Positions 22,644 through 33,236 of a DNA stretch of 64,000 nt are shown piece by piece; positions within the stretch are counted from its first letter, which is position 1, and each line of letters opens with the position of its first letter. The stretch comes from Cordia subcordata (Eukaryota; Streptophyta; Magnoliopsida; Boraginales; Cordiaceae). The notes under the pieces were generated by a model. That model did not search any database, had not been told where the DNA came from, and worked only from the letters and a program-made list of their open reading frames with translations. Both the position numbers and the translations under genes were made by a program. The stretch covers positions 5,952,001 to 6,016,000 of the forward strand of contig JAPTOF010000014.1 of NCBI GenBank assembly GCA_028554755.1. Direction: 5' to 3'.

Positions 22644-23860
22644 CTAAGCCATCAAAGAAAGGTCTTCCTGTTGTCCCATAGAGCTAGAACCAGCACCCTG
22701 ACGCATTTCTCTTCGACGTAGCTCATCAATATGCTCTTGCTCCCTAGATTCTCTCATCACTTGCCTAAGAGTAGCTTCCTCATTATTTTCCTCTTCTTCA
22801 GAGGAACTAACAACCATGTGTATGGTTCCTGGTATGCCTATGTTAGGATTTCCCTCAATTTCCAGCCCTTCATCTTCATCAAGGTTGATATCTACCCCAC
22901 CAACTATGTCATCAAGGTTTTCTGCTGTGGTGCCAAAAACAAGGTCGGTGAAAGTAGTCCCCTTCTTAGTTCTATTTCTAATTGCAGCTTGAGTGCTTTG
23001 GGGCAAATTTTTGAAAGTTTCTCCATTTATAGGCTCCATATTGTACCAATAAATACCCATGAAGTTCATATATAGCATGTCAAATTTCCAAGCAAACATC
23101 TTATATAGAGCATTTGAGGTTATGTTGAAATACGAGAAAATGTGCATTAAGGCCATACCATAACCAGGAGTGGTCGTTTTTCCTCCATCCTTTCCACTAA
23201 TATGCAACATATGCTGAAGGATAAGGAAAGACAAGGCTATCTCCTTTTTCTTTCTAAGGCTATAAAGGATATAAGCATCCATGATTGGAATTTTCCCATC
23301 ATTGATATTCCTAGGAAGAATCACTTCACTCATGATTTTAAGAGCAATCCTTGTATTAACATCAACATCTCTTAATAGTGGAAGAATCAAATTTGGATCT
23401 TTAGGCCCTGCTTTCTCCCACATAAATCTTATGACATCACCCGGAATGGCGGTTCCTTTAATTCTTTCTGGCCATCCTTGACTATTATAATGACCTTCCC
23501 CTTCAATAGGTATATGAAATATATTATGCAAAATGGCCTCGTTAAGCACAAAGTTTACCCCACAAACTGTTGAAGCTAATTCTAGTCTTGGGCTTCTACA
23601 ATGTATCTCGAGATTTTCATAGAACTCAATCACTAACACATCTTGTACATCACAATGCAAATGAAGAAAGGCATTCCATCTATCAAATAGTGGCAAGATA
23701 TCAGTGCCAGCAAAGTCAGAGTCCACGATATATTTACCGTAGAGAATTGATTGCTTCCCTTGAATCTTGGATGCCGGAGGTGGTGGTGGTGGAGGAGATT
23801 GAGTTCTTGCCCTTTTCCTTTTCTCCCACGTGCTTGAATTTTTCCTCTAAGATTCACCAT
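22644..23860 (-). pseudogene. Extra ORF of Copia-2 (plant transposon-associated protein)
   Basis: Lies between RNase H and the 3' LTR, on the same strand as pol. The main frame (23726-22644, about 360 codons) contains LVIEFYENL, VNFVLNEAILHNIFHIP and IPIMDAYILYSL, resembling the plant domain called putative plant transposon protein or Transposase_32 in LTR elements and host genomes. After about residue 260 it becomes acidic (DDIVGGVDINLDEDEG, then an SSSEEEE run) and ends in a charged helix. The natural start is probably the ATG at 23860-23858, in another frame. A single indel around 23770-23850 separates it from the main frame, which upstream of 23726 encodes a basic KRKRAR stretch and seven prolines. 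No signal peptide or transmembrane segment is seen, so it does not look like an envelope protein despite its position. Function unknown. Confidence 0.7.
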
Positions 23861-24060
23861 GATTTCGCGTTGTTTTTGTAAAAATAATCGGTAAAATCTT
23901 TGTTTTTGAAGTGGGCAAGCCAATTTTAGGAAGAAATTTGGAAGAAAACGGTTGAAAATTGAAGATTTTGAGATGGGTTTGAGCGAATTTTGGTTAGGGT
24001 TAAAAAGAAATTGAGAGAATGTGGTGAAATTGGGGTGAAAACCCCCAATTTTTAACCCTG

Positions 24061-24205
24061 TCCGCGTTCAGTCGGTCGATCGGCTGGTCGCGGGGGGTCG
24101 ACCGGCTAGGTCAACCGGCCGGATTAGAGAGCTTATTAAAAAAATCCTTTCAGCCGGACGCCTAAGGCATCAGTCGGTCGACCTGCTTGGTCGACCGGCT
24201 TGGTC
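24061..24205. repeat. GC-rich palindromic block between pol and extra ORF
   Basis: Diverged copies of the LTR motif occur here: GTCGGTCGATCGGCTG, GGTCGACCGGCTAG and GTCGGTCGACCTGC followed by TTGGTCGACCGGCTTGG. They sit internally, just upstream of the extra ORF in element orientation. This is the same motif set as the promoter-side part of the LTR. Confidence 0.75.
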
Positions 24206-24266
24206 AGAAAGTGCATAAATTGCTTATTTTCTATACTCAAGCCACATAAACACATATATATGCAAT

Positions 24267-25742
24267 TTAACCACATTTTATCATTCTAATCTCCCTCCTA
24301 ATCTTACAAAATTGATCTTCATTCAATGGTTTAGTAAAAATATCGGTAACTTGATGTAAAGTATCAACAAATTCAAGAATTATATCACTTTTTTGTACAT
24401 GATCTCTAATGAAATGGTGCCTAATCTCAATATGCTTAGTTCTTGAGTGTTGAATTGGGTTCTTAGTAAGATTAATTGCACTAGTATTATCACAATATAT
24501 AGGAATATGATCATAATTCAATCCATAATCAAGTAAATTTTGTTTCATCCACAATATTTGAGCCACACAACTACCAGCTGCAATATATTCAGTTTCGGTG
24601 GTGGAAATAGCAACGCTATTTTGTTTTCTACAAGACCAAGATACTAAGGAATGTCCTAGGAATTGACATGTTCCACTAGTGCTCTTACGATCTACTTTGC
24701 AACCAGCATAGTCAGCATCAGAAAAACCACCTAGATCAAATGACGTTCCTTTAGCATACCAAAGCCCTAAATTAATTGTTCCCTTAAGATATCTAATTAT
24801 TCTTTTTATAGCTGTTAAGTGAATTTCCTTAGGATTGGATTGAAATCTAGCACATAAGCACACCGAGAACATGATATCAGGTCTAGAGGCAGTTAAATAT
24901 AATAGGCTACCGATCATACATCTATATTTCTTCTCGTCTACTGATTTACCTTTCTCATCTTTATCTAGCTTTGTTGAGGGACTCATGGGAGTTCCAATTT
25001 CCTTTGCATCTTCAAGTCCAAATTTCTTGATAATTTCCTTGGTGTATTTGGCTTGATTTACGAAGATCCCCTCTTTTGCTTGTTTGATTTGGAGTCCGAG
25101 GAAGAAAGTCAATTCTCCCATCATGCTCATCTCGAACTCCTTGTGCATGCACTTTGAAAAATTCTCACACAAGGAAACATTAGTAGCACCAAAAATTATA
25201 TCATCTACATAGATTTGGACAAGTAGAATGTCATTGTCTTTTCTTTTGATAAAAAGGGTTGAATCAAGTTTCCCTCTTTCGAAATTGTTTTCAACCAAAA
25301 ATCCACTAAGTCTTTTATACCAAGCTCTAGGAGCTTGCTTTAAGCCATATAAATCCTTTTATAATTTAAAAACATGATTAGGAAAACATGAATCTTCAAA
25401 ACCAGGGGGTTGTTCAACATAAACTTCTTCTTCAATGAATCCATTTAAAAATGCACTCTTCACATCCATTTGATAAAGTTTAAAGTCTATGTGACATGCA
25501 AATGCAAGTAACATACGAATGGATTCAAGTCTAGCTACAGGAGCATAAGTTTCATCATAATCAATTCCTTCTTCTTGATTGTATCCTTGTGCAACTAGTC
25601 TAGCCTTATTCCTAGTCACTATTCCGGCTTCATCTAGTTTGTTTCTGAATACCCATTTGGTTCCAATTACCGGTCTATCTTTAGGTTTTTCAACTAGCTT
25701 CCAAACTTTATTTCTCTCAAATTGATTGAGTTCTTCTTGCAT
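24267..25742 (-). pseudogene. Copia-2 reverse transcriptase and RNase H
   Basis: Two frames in the same phase (25742-25359 and 25298-24267) are separated only by an in-frame TAA at 25356-25358, just before the DLYGLKQAPRAWYKRL block. The first has GTKWVFRNKLDE, VARLESIRMLLAFA and DVKSAFLNGFIEEEVYVEQPPGF. The second has the catalytic QIYVDDIIFGATN, then GSLLYLTASRPDIMFSV, then the RNase H blocks DADYAGCKVDRKSTSG, TTETEYIAAG and YCDNTSAINLTKNP, ending with DIFTKPLNEDQF. All catalytic residues I can check are present, so damage is limited to the stop. Confidence 0.92.
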
Positions 25743-25762
25743 TGCTATTATCCAATTTTCAT

Positions 25763-27344
25763 CTAGTAGAGCTTGTTTATATTTTTGGGTTCAATATGAG
25801 AAATAAATGCATGATGCTCAAAGAAAGTGCTAATATTACACCTAGTTCTTACACCTTCATTTGGATTACCGAGAATAAGATCTTGAGGATGGTTTCTCAC
25901 AAACTTCCAATTCTTTGGTAGATCTTCATGAGGTTCTTTTGTTTCATCATCTTTGGTTGAGCAATGTTTGATTTCCTCATTTTCTTGAGACCTCCTTTCT
26001 TGAAGTTCTTCTTCTTGCTTCGTTTCTTTGTCTTTTGGAGTTGGATCTTCAAGCGTTGTCTTTTCCAAAAGATAACCTACATCATCAATTTCCTTTCTCG
26101 ACTCAAATGGATTAGTCTCATCAAATGTAACATGTATTGATTCTTCCACAACAAGAGTTCTCTTATTATATACCCTATATGCTTTGCTCTTTGTGGAATA
26201 ACCTAAGAATATTCCTTCATCGGATTTAGAATCAAACTTTCTTAATAGAATAAAACATTTACAACCAAATACCTTGAAGTATGATACTTTAGGTGTTTTG
26301 CCATACCATAGTTCATATGGAATTTTGTTTAAAATAGGTCTCATCAATACTCTATTTTGCACATAGCATGCAGTATTTATGGCTTCACTCCAAAAATATG
26401 TTGACAAGTTGTGTTCTTTTAGCATAGTCTTTGCTATTTCTTGTAATGTACGATTCTTCCTCTCTACTACCCCATTTTGTTGAGGAGTACGAAGGGCTGA
26501 AAAGTTATGCTCAATGCCATATTTATCACAAAAGTTCATGAAAGGAGTATTCACATATTCGGTGCCATTATCACTACGGATGCAAGTTATAAAATAACCT
26601 CTCATTTTGCACTTTTCTACACAATCTTGCAAATTCATTGAAGGCATCATTTTTATGTGCAAGAAACATGACCCATGTAAATCTAGTGTAATCATCAACT
26701 ACAACAAATGTATACCTAGATCCTGCTAAGCTTGCCACATCAATGGGGCCAAACAAATCCATATGTAGTAGTTGTAATGCTCTATTTGTTGAAACCTTAT
26801 TTAGGAATTTGAAGGATGTTTTATGTTGTTTTCCTAGTTGGCAAGCATCACAGATTTTATCTTTTTCAAATTTTAGTTTTGGTAGGTCTCTAACTAGATC
26901 ATGCTTTGATAAATCATTCAATAAGCTCATGCTAGCATGTCCTAATCTTCTATGCCATAACCAAGTATTTTCATGCACAACGGATAAACACTTAACATGT
27001 TGACATATAAGTTGATCAATTTCAACAATGTAAACATTTTCATTTCTCTTAGCTACAAATAACACAGTTTCATTTCCACATTCATATACAAGACATTTAG
27101 AGGATTGAAATATGACTTTATGCCCTTTGTCGCATAATTGACTAATGCTAAGTAGATTAAATTTTGGACCTTCTACTAGTAGAACATTGTGTATAGCAAG
27201 AGAATTTTCATTACCAATGCTTCCTTTTCCAATAATTTTCCCTTTGCTATTGTCCCCAAAGGTAACATCTCCTCTTTTTGCCCTTTTTAGTTTGTAAAAA
27301 AGTGAAGAGTTCCCCGTCATGTGCTTGGAACAACCACTATCCAA
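25763..27344 (-). pseudogene. Copia-2 protease and integrase
   Basis: The frame 27344-26574 starts in the protease active site (DSGCSKHMTG) and runs through the integrase zinc region (WLWHRRLGHASM, CDACQLGK) and HMDLFGPI to DDYTRFTWVMFL. A frameshift in the overlap at about 26600-26700 moves it to the frame 26698-25763. That frame has RSDNGTEY, NGVVERKNRTLQE and the C-terminal GYSTKSKAYRVYNKRT region. The catalytic D, D, E positions are all recognisable but split over two frames. The frame then closes before RT. Confidence 0.9.
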
Positions 27345-27453
27345 GATCCATTTTATTTTGATTGAATTTCTTTTATTGTATACCTACACACATGAAATTC
27401 AAATGCAATTCTTTATTTTGGGGTTCCCGACACCTTGGGTCCTTGGCGTTAGT

Positions 27454-28262
27454 TTAATTTTTGTTTTTGACCACCCATTTTGGTCTTTGCCAATATGGAA
27501 CATGTGATCCTCTATCACGAATTTTCTTGTAATAACAATGAGTAGATACATGCCCTTTCTTTTCACAATAGGTACAAATAACATTTGTCTTCGGTGAAGA
27601 GAGGGATGTAGAGGTAGAAGCCTTGACAAAATAGGTTTTGAAATACTTTTGATTAATACTAGGTTTGTATCCAATACCACTCTTATCAAAAGACATTTTT
27701 TTACTTCCAAGAAGTTTTTCAAAATTTTCTTTCCCATTTGTAAACTTTTGAACAATTCCATTTAAATCCTCATTTTTCTTTTTTAAATCTTTAACTTCTT
27801 TTTCAATCTTTACAAAATCTTCGGCATATGAATCATTTTCTTTTTGTGAGATGTCTAATTTTTCAATAAGAGAAGCATTTTTCTTTTCTAAAATTTCTTT
27901 TTCATTTTGAACAAGTTTCAAACTTTTATGCATTTGCTTGTTTTTTGCCAAAGCTAAGGATAAATCATCATGTAATTTAGCAAATGCTTCTTTTAGTTCA
28001 TCAAAACTATATTCCTCTTCCTCCTCTTCACTAGATGAATAATAAATAGATAAAGATGGTGAAGATAATACCTCATCTTCATTGGCCATGAGGCAAAAAT
28101 TGGCTACCTCATGATGCTCTTTCTCGTCTTCTTCGGTTTCGGAGAAGTCCCATGTGGCCTTGAGCGCCTTTCCTTTCTTCTTCTTTGAAAGCTTAGGACA
28201 ATTTGCCTTTATCTGTCCCGACTTGTTGCAATTAAAGCACTTTATTTCATCTTTTGTATCTT
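27454..28262 (-). pseudogene. Copia-2 Gag C-terminal part: coiled coil and zinc knuckles
   Basis: This frame continues gag after a frameshift. At 28200-28240 there is a CFNCNKSGQIKANC knuckle, in which Gln replaces the usual His. Then comes an acidic stretch, and a long heptad-like coiled coil (LKEAFAKLHDDLSLALAK through VKDLKKKNEDLNGIV). A canonical CTYCEKKGHVSTHC knuckle lies near 27530-27575. Extended coiled-coil Gag is a known Sirevirus feature. Confidence 0.85.
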
Positions 28263-29123
28263 TTATCTTTTTGAACTCTTTGCCTTCTTTTCCTTTCTTC
28301 TTCCAATTTGTGTTGCTTGAAGAAGAAGTCCCTTTCTCATCTTTCTAAATTTCATAAATTTTTTGAAATTTCGGGCTAGAAGTGCAATCTCCTCATCTTC
28401 CGGATCCTCATCATCTTCTTCATCGTCACTTGATGAAAATTTTGATGCAACTAGAGCAATGGACTTCTTTGCTTTCCTTTCTTCTTCTTCATGATCTTTT
28501 ATCTCAAGCTCATAAGTCATGAGTGACCCAATGAGCTCATTGAGCTCCAATGTATTCAAGTCCTTTGCTTCCTTTATTGCCGTGACCTTAGGTTGCCATG
28601 ATGATGGCAAGCTTCTTAGCACTTTCCTAACTTTCTCTACATTGGAATAATCTTTACCAAGAGCTTTCAAACCGTTAGTGATTTCAACAAATCTAGAAAA
28701 CATTTGTTCAACATTTTCATTTGGAAGCATCTTGAATAATTCATATCTATGTACAAACATAGCAATCCTAGATTCTTTCACTTGGCTCGTTCCTTCATAA
28801 GTTACTTCTAATTGATCCCAAAGTTCTTTAGCCGAAGTGCAGCCCATTACTCTAGCAAATTCAGTGGCATTCATAGCATTAAATAAATAATGTAAAGCTT
28901 TTTGATTTAACTCAAATAATTTAATATCTTCATCATTCCACTCATTTTCTGGTTTGGGTATTCTCTTATCACCTTCTAATTTTGTAGGCAAGGTAGGCCC
29001 ATTTTCTATGATTTTCCAAGCTTTATAGTCATGTGATTGTATAAACACTTTCATTCTCATTTTCCAAAATGCATAATTTGTTCCATCAAAAAGGGGTGCT
29101 TGTTTAATAGAAATTCCCTCCAT
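28263..29123 (-). pseudogene. Copia-2 Gag N-terminal part
   Basis: Starts at the ATG of MEGISIKQAPLFDGTNYAFW, the usual start of this Gag family. It includes the UBN2-like helical core (ELWDQLEVTYEGTSQVKESR, FSRFVEITNGLKALG, VRKVLRSLPSSWQPKVTAI) and an acidic patch (SSDDEEDDEDPEDEE). A frameshift near 28270-28330 ends it prematurely; the true continuation is the next frame downstream. Confidence 0.9.
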
Positions 29124-29170
29124 ATTTGCTAGAAATTCTACTAGTTGTTAGACTATAATGTAGAACCCTA

Positions 29171-29182
29171 GCTCTGATACCA
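29171..29182 (-). other. Primer-binding site of Copia-2
   Basis: On the minus strand TGGTATCAGAGC lies two bases from the 5' LTR. It is complementary to the 3' end of plant initiator tRNA-Met, the standard copia primer. Confidence 0.93.
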
Positions 29183-29184
29183 AT

Positions 29185-30503
29185 TGTGGGTGCAAATATC
29201 TTAAGAGGGGGGGGTGAATTAAGATATTAATACTAATTTTTGTTTTTTAAAATTTTCAGAAAATTTACAACTTCTAACAAGCAATATATCAAACACAAGA
29301 TAAGCAAGGTAAGAACAATAAAAATAGAGATGTAAGGAGAAGAGAGACAAACGATTTTAAGGTGGTTCGGCCAAGCCTCCGTCTACCGCCCAAGGAATCT
29401 CCCCTTAGGACTTCAAAGATCTCCACTAAAATGCTTCTTCAAAACTTGGTGAAGCACAAACCAAGTTCTTTGCAACCTCTTTGAAGTCTTACTTCAAAGA
29501 ACCCAAGAGATTCTCTCTATAGGATTTCCTCACACTTTACAAGCTTAAATGGATATATCTCACAATGATTAAAGCTCTCAAAGTGTGTATATACTCAAGA
29601 TTGAAAAGAGATTGAATCTGAAATCTTCCTCAAGAAGAGAAAGAACAAGCTCTTGAAAGCTCAAATATATTGCAAGAATGGCTCAAAGATGGATTGAATG
29701 ATGATAAACACTTTTGCACACTCCAATTGATGTTTAGAAAGTGTATTTGAATGAGTATTTAAAGAGATTTGGGGGTTAGGGATTTGGTAGGAGAAGAAGG
29801 ATGAAGATTTTCGGCCAGAACGGTAATAAATGGCTAGTGCATTTATTACAGCCCCCGTTCAACCGGTCGACCGGCTTGGTCCTCCGACTAGCCCTTCTCT
29901 TTCTCTGACTAGGCCGGACGCCTTTGCCGGTCGACCGGCTAGGGGGTCCGGTTTTTCCCTTCACCTCTCTGATTAGGCCGGGCGACCACCCAGGTCAGCC
30001 GGTCGACCGGCTGGGGGGTCCGGCCACTTCAGAATGTGAAGTAAAGCCAGATTTTGCAGAAAAACAAATTCAAGTGCATTTTCACAACTCCAAGTTATTT
30101 TGAATAACTATGTAAATGCATGTTGTGAATAAAAACACCCCAAAAACTTATTTTATCTCAATGTGTGCATTCAAATACATTTGTGCATATGTTATTTTCA
30201 AAAGTGTAAGACTTGAAAATTTTTCCAATGACAAAGAAAAATATTTTGAGCCAAGTCCATACAATATATAGGCATTTCACAAAAAGAGCAAGAAGAAAAA
30301 TAAATCCGGTACCCCTTATGTCTTCTCTTCTCCTCCTTATGCCTTCTCATCTTTTCTCTTCTTCAAATAACCCTTTTGCACATCTTCATATCTTTCTAAG
30401 CTTCATATTGATGACATCTCATTTTCACAAGAAGCTATTTAGTTAAATAATGCATATATATATTTTTTCATCATCAAAATCAATAATGAATATTTAGCTA
30501 ACA
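29185..30503 (-). repeat. 5' LTR of Copia-2
   Basis: 1319 bp, about 98% identical by eye to 20748-22065. The differences are concentrated in the first half. The GC-rich palindrome block is here at about 29855-30020; one palindrome arm has decayed (CAACCGGTCGACCGGCT, TTTGCCGGTCGACCGGCT). Confidence 0.93.
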
Positions 30504-31377
30504 GTGTTTAACGGAAATAAACTAAAAATACAAAAGAAAGTTTGAGAAAGATTCCCTATAAATTTGGCCTAAACTCATCTTTGATTGTTCAAAGCTTGAT
30601 TCTGAACCCGCTAGAATTTATGGCTCTCAATTTGGATGAAAAATGATAAAGAAATAAAAAAGAAAAGAAAGAATAAAATTAAACTATGCTGCTCGTTGAT
30701 TACTCTTATGTGATTGTTCTCTTTGGCTTCGTTGGTTGGTCATGTATATATAAGAGAAAAGAAAACCTAGTGGTCTTGTAAGGCAAGTAGGCCTCTTCGC
30801 CAATTATTCCCTTTTTTTCCTTTTTCTTTTATTTGTTTTGACTTTTTCAAAACTTTTTTCCCTATGAAATTGTTGTCTTTCCTTTTCTTCAAATAAAAAT
30901 CTTCTTGTCTTTTTTTCAAAACTTCTTCCAAATTTCTTCAATTTCCATTTCAGTTCTCCCACATAAAAATAGAGAATTAAAGTGATTAAATATTTTAAAT
31001 AAATGCACAATTAATTCCAAAAATCACTAAAATAGGTCCAAAATTATAACCACGTCAACCCATAATAGATAAGAAATGTTTCTTTTGGAGTTCAAAAATA
31101 AATATTATTTTAAGTATTAATTAATTGACAATTAAAAATAATATGTATATGTGTGTGTATGTATGTATGTATCCATAATAAATAAGAAATAAATCTTTTA
31201 AAATTCAAAAATAAGTTTTATTTTAAGCATGAATTGATTGACTATTTAATTTTTAATTAAAACTAATAATGTATATCCATAAAGATAAGCAATAATAGAA
31301 AATAAAATAAATAATAAAAATCATTATTGCTATGTAAACACTAACATAACACTCTCACAATACTCTGTACTTTACAC

Positions 31378-31711
31378 ACACACATATATATGTATTTATG
31401 TATATATGTATATATATGTGTATATATGTCCATATGTATATATATGTGTATATATGTCCATATGTATATATATGTGTATATATGTACATATGTATATATA
31501 TGTGTATATATGTACATATGTATATATATGTGTATATATGTATATATGTGTGTATATATGTGTGTATATGTATATATGTGTATATATGTATGTATGTGTA
31601 TATATGTGTATATATGTATGTATGTGTATATATGTGTATATATGTGTATATATGTATATATGTGTATATATGTATATATATGTGTATGTATATATGTATA
31701 TATATATACAT

Positions 31712-31745
<34 letters not shown>

Positions 31746-31756
31746 ATGTACACATA
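31378..31756. repeat. Long GTATATATGT-type microsatellite
   Basis: Nearly 380 bases of alternating purine-pyrimidine sequence made of TATATATGTGTATATATGT(C/A)CA(T/A) variants, ending in (TA)n. Early parts show a higher-order unit of about 30 bases. Open frames on both strands are only the Tyr/Ile/Cys/Val output of this repeat. Confidence 0.95.
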
Positions 31757-32065
31757 TAGTGAGTATGCTAACTTCATAGAGCGAGTTAAACTAACTCGAC
31801 CGCTATGAGTTAGGAAAAGTATCAAAATTCTCTATAGCATATAACAATGCTAACTTGACTGCCTGTGAGGATTTGAGCCATATGCCAAACTCAATCAAGA
31901 CACTAATAAATCTAAGTGAGGATTTGAGCCATCTATCAATTATCTCCTCTTTTCTCCAAGACCAATTGCACCATAGCTACTGCATCCATTTTTCATCCAA
32001 ATATGACCACACTTCTGTTGAATGCAAAGACACACCCCTCTGTACAGAACTACAAGGTTAGCCAT
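31757..32065 (-). pseudogene. LINE-2 RNase H end, part beyond Copia-3
   Basis: Read on the minus strand across Copia-3, the sequence from 39600 down to 39552 and from 32060 downward gives an RNase H-like line (FGQLIVAFAKNVIAESAIMA, then NLVVLYRG) typical of plant LINEs. The copia insertion at GCCAT therefore split this domain. Decayed by stops. Confidence 0.6.
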
Positions 32066-32381
32066 TGTTGAATGTGGCAGGTATTACATAATTAATATGT
32101 GTCCTTTTCCTTGTAGTATATTGTTTCCTTTTCCTTATAGAATACGGATTAGGATACTTGTGTACTATAAATAAGGGCTAGGACATTGTATTAGGTGCCT
32201 TAGGGTCACATCCCATGGGGGGTGTGGGGTGAGAGAAACCAGAGTAAGCCTTGCAATATTCGAGATCAATAATAATTTATTTTCTGCTGCCCGTAGACGT
32301 AGGCTTCAAGGCCGAACCACGTAATTTTTCTGTGTCCGTTTTCTTCTCGTATTCTTCGTGTTTGCATGTTTTTCCCCAACA
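32066..32381 (+). repeat. 5' LTR of Copia-3
   Basis: 316 bp. A CTATAAATAAGGG TATA box lies about 115 bases into it (near 32165). About 15 differences by eye from the two halves of the 3' LTR. The same LTR family ends the window at 63570-63899. Confidence 0.93.
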
Positions 32382-32384
32382 AAC

Positions 32385-32397
32385 TGGTATCTAGAGC
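32385..32397 (+). other. Primer-binding site of Copia-3
   Basis: TGGTATCTAGAGC, three bases after the LTR. It is a one-base-longer variant of the tRNA-Met complementary TGGTATCAGAGC. Confidence 0.8.
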
Positions 32398-33236
32398 TTA
32401 GGTATTAATCCGCTGCTTAAGGGAAAAAATAAAAATCAAAACTCACTGTGAAACCAAAATTTCTCAAAACCAAACAGTGCCTAACCAAACAAAGGTCTTT
32501 GTTCGGTGATGTCTACGTTGAGTGTTGGTGGCTGGAGTGGAAGCTTGCGGTGGCAGGTCGTGGTTCATGTTTGGGTTTGAAGAACAAGCGAAGAAGATAG
32601 AGTTCGCGTGCTCTTGAGGTTGGTTTTAGGTATTCATGTATTTTTTTTGGGAATTGGTTTAAGTTTGTAAAGCAGGTTTAAGGTTAGTAGGCTTTGGGTC
32701 TTTGGGTCTATTTGGATCGGGCCTGGGTAGTGGCCTTGTCCAATTTTAGCTAGGTCTTGGGTCTTGGGTTAATTAATTTCTTGTTGGGCTTGGGTTCTGT
32801 ACCAGAAAAATAATAAATTTCTTTTTTGGGTTTGGGCTTAGTTTAGGCCAAAAGAATAAAAAAAATGAATTTTTATTTGGGCTTAGATTTAGTCCTAAAA
32901 ACAAAAAAATCTGACAAGTTGACCTGTTTGACTGCGTTGACCGGGGTTGATCGAGGTTTGACTTTGATGTTGACCATTAACCGAGGGTTGACCGCTTTTG
33001 ACCAGAGCCTTACCCCATGTTTTTTGACGTGCTGAGTCCGTTTTTAGGCTCTATTTTTTCAAATTCTACTCCAAAGTACGTGTTTAAGGACAATGTTGAC
33101 TTTGACCAACAGGTTTGACTTTGACCGGTGTTGACCAAAGTTGACCGGGGGTGTTCCTAAGGTTTATCGACGTGCTGAATCCATTTTTTGCGGTCTATTG
33201 AGCCAAACTCTATCCCGAAGTACGAGTTTTGTGCAA

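Larger units (their letters stand above)
20748..30503 (-). mobile_element. Sirevirus-like Ty1/copia element (Copia-2), structurally complete
   Basis: Two LTRs (1318 and 1319 bp) with TGTG...AACA ends bound the element, and GTGTT flanks it on both sides (20743-20747 and 30504-30508). On the minus strand it carries a tRNA-Met primer-binding site, gag, protease, integrase, reverse transcriptase, RNase H, an extra ORF and a polypurine tract. By eye the LTRs differ at about two dozen places, so insertion is fairly recent. Several frameshifts and a stop in pol mean this copy cannot make an intact polyprotein. A long gag with a coiled coil, and an added ORF after pol, are features of the Sirevirus group. 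Confidence 0.93.
19945..31057 (+). mobile_element. LTR-like element split by Copia-2
   Basis: Without Copia-2 it is about 1.35 kb (19945-20747 plus 30509-31057). It starts TGATGTGC and ends CCACGTCA. It is flanked by ATTCA and ACCCA, which agree at three of five bases and fit an aged 5-bp duplication. It interrupts unit 2 of the tandem repeat, whose sequence resumes directly after it. A TATATATAAGAG box near 30749-30760 supports a plus-oriented LTR. No coding region, so it may be a solo LTR or a small non-autonomous element. Confidence 0.55.
18160..31350. repeat. Two tandem units of an AT-rich repeat, split by insertions
   Basis: Unit 1 covers about 18160-19430, including its own insertion at 18280-18730. 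Unit 2 starts about 19430, is broken at 19944, and resumes at about 31058-31350. Shared landmarks in order are: ATATCAC(A/G)TATCTTCAAGAGAT, GACTCCTATTCATGCAAAA, AAAAGGAAGCA(C/T)CGTCC, a CCGTGCTT(T/A)GCACG hairpin, a TAAGAAAT(G/A)AAT block, and a final AATAATAGAAAATAAAATAAATAATA. No coding sequence. The hairpin close to a CTTTTA(A/G)T string recalls Helitron 3' ends, but a clean CTRR terminus is not visible, so the class is open. Confidence 0.6.

Noticed and set aside
22644..23860. Envelope gene of a retrovirus-like element
   Set aside because: The position fits, but there is no signal peptide, transmembrane segment or glycosylation-rich region. The core resembles a plant transposon-associated domain.
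31355..31825. Several overlapping open frames of 117-156 codons on both strands, rich in Tyr, Ile, Cys and Val
   Set aside because: They are translations of the TATATG-type microsatellite. A repeat without stop codons stays open in many frames at once.
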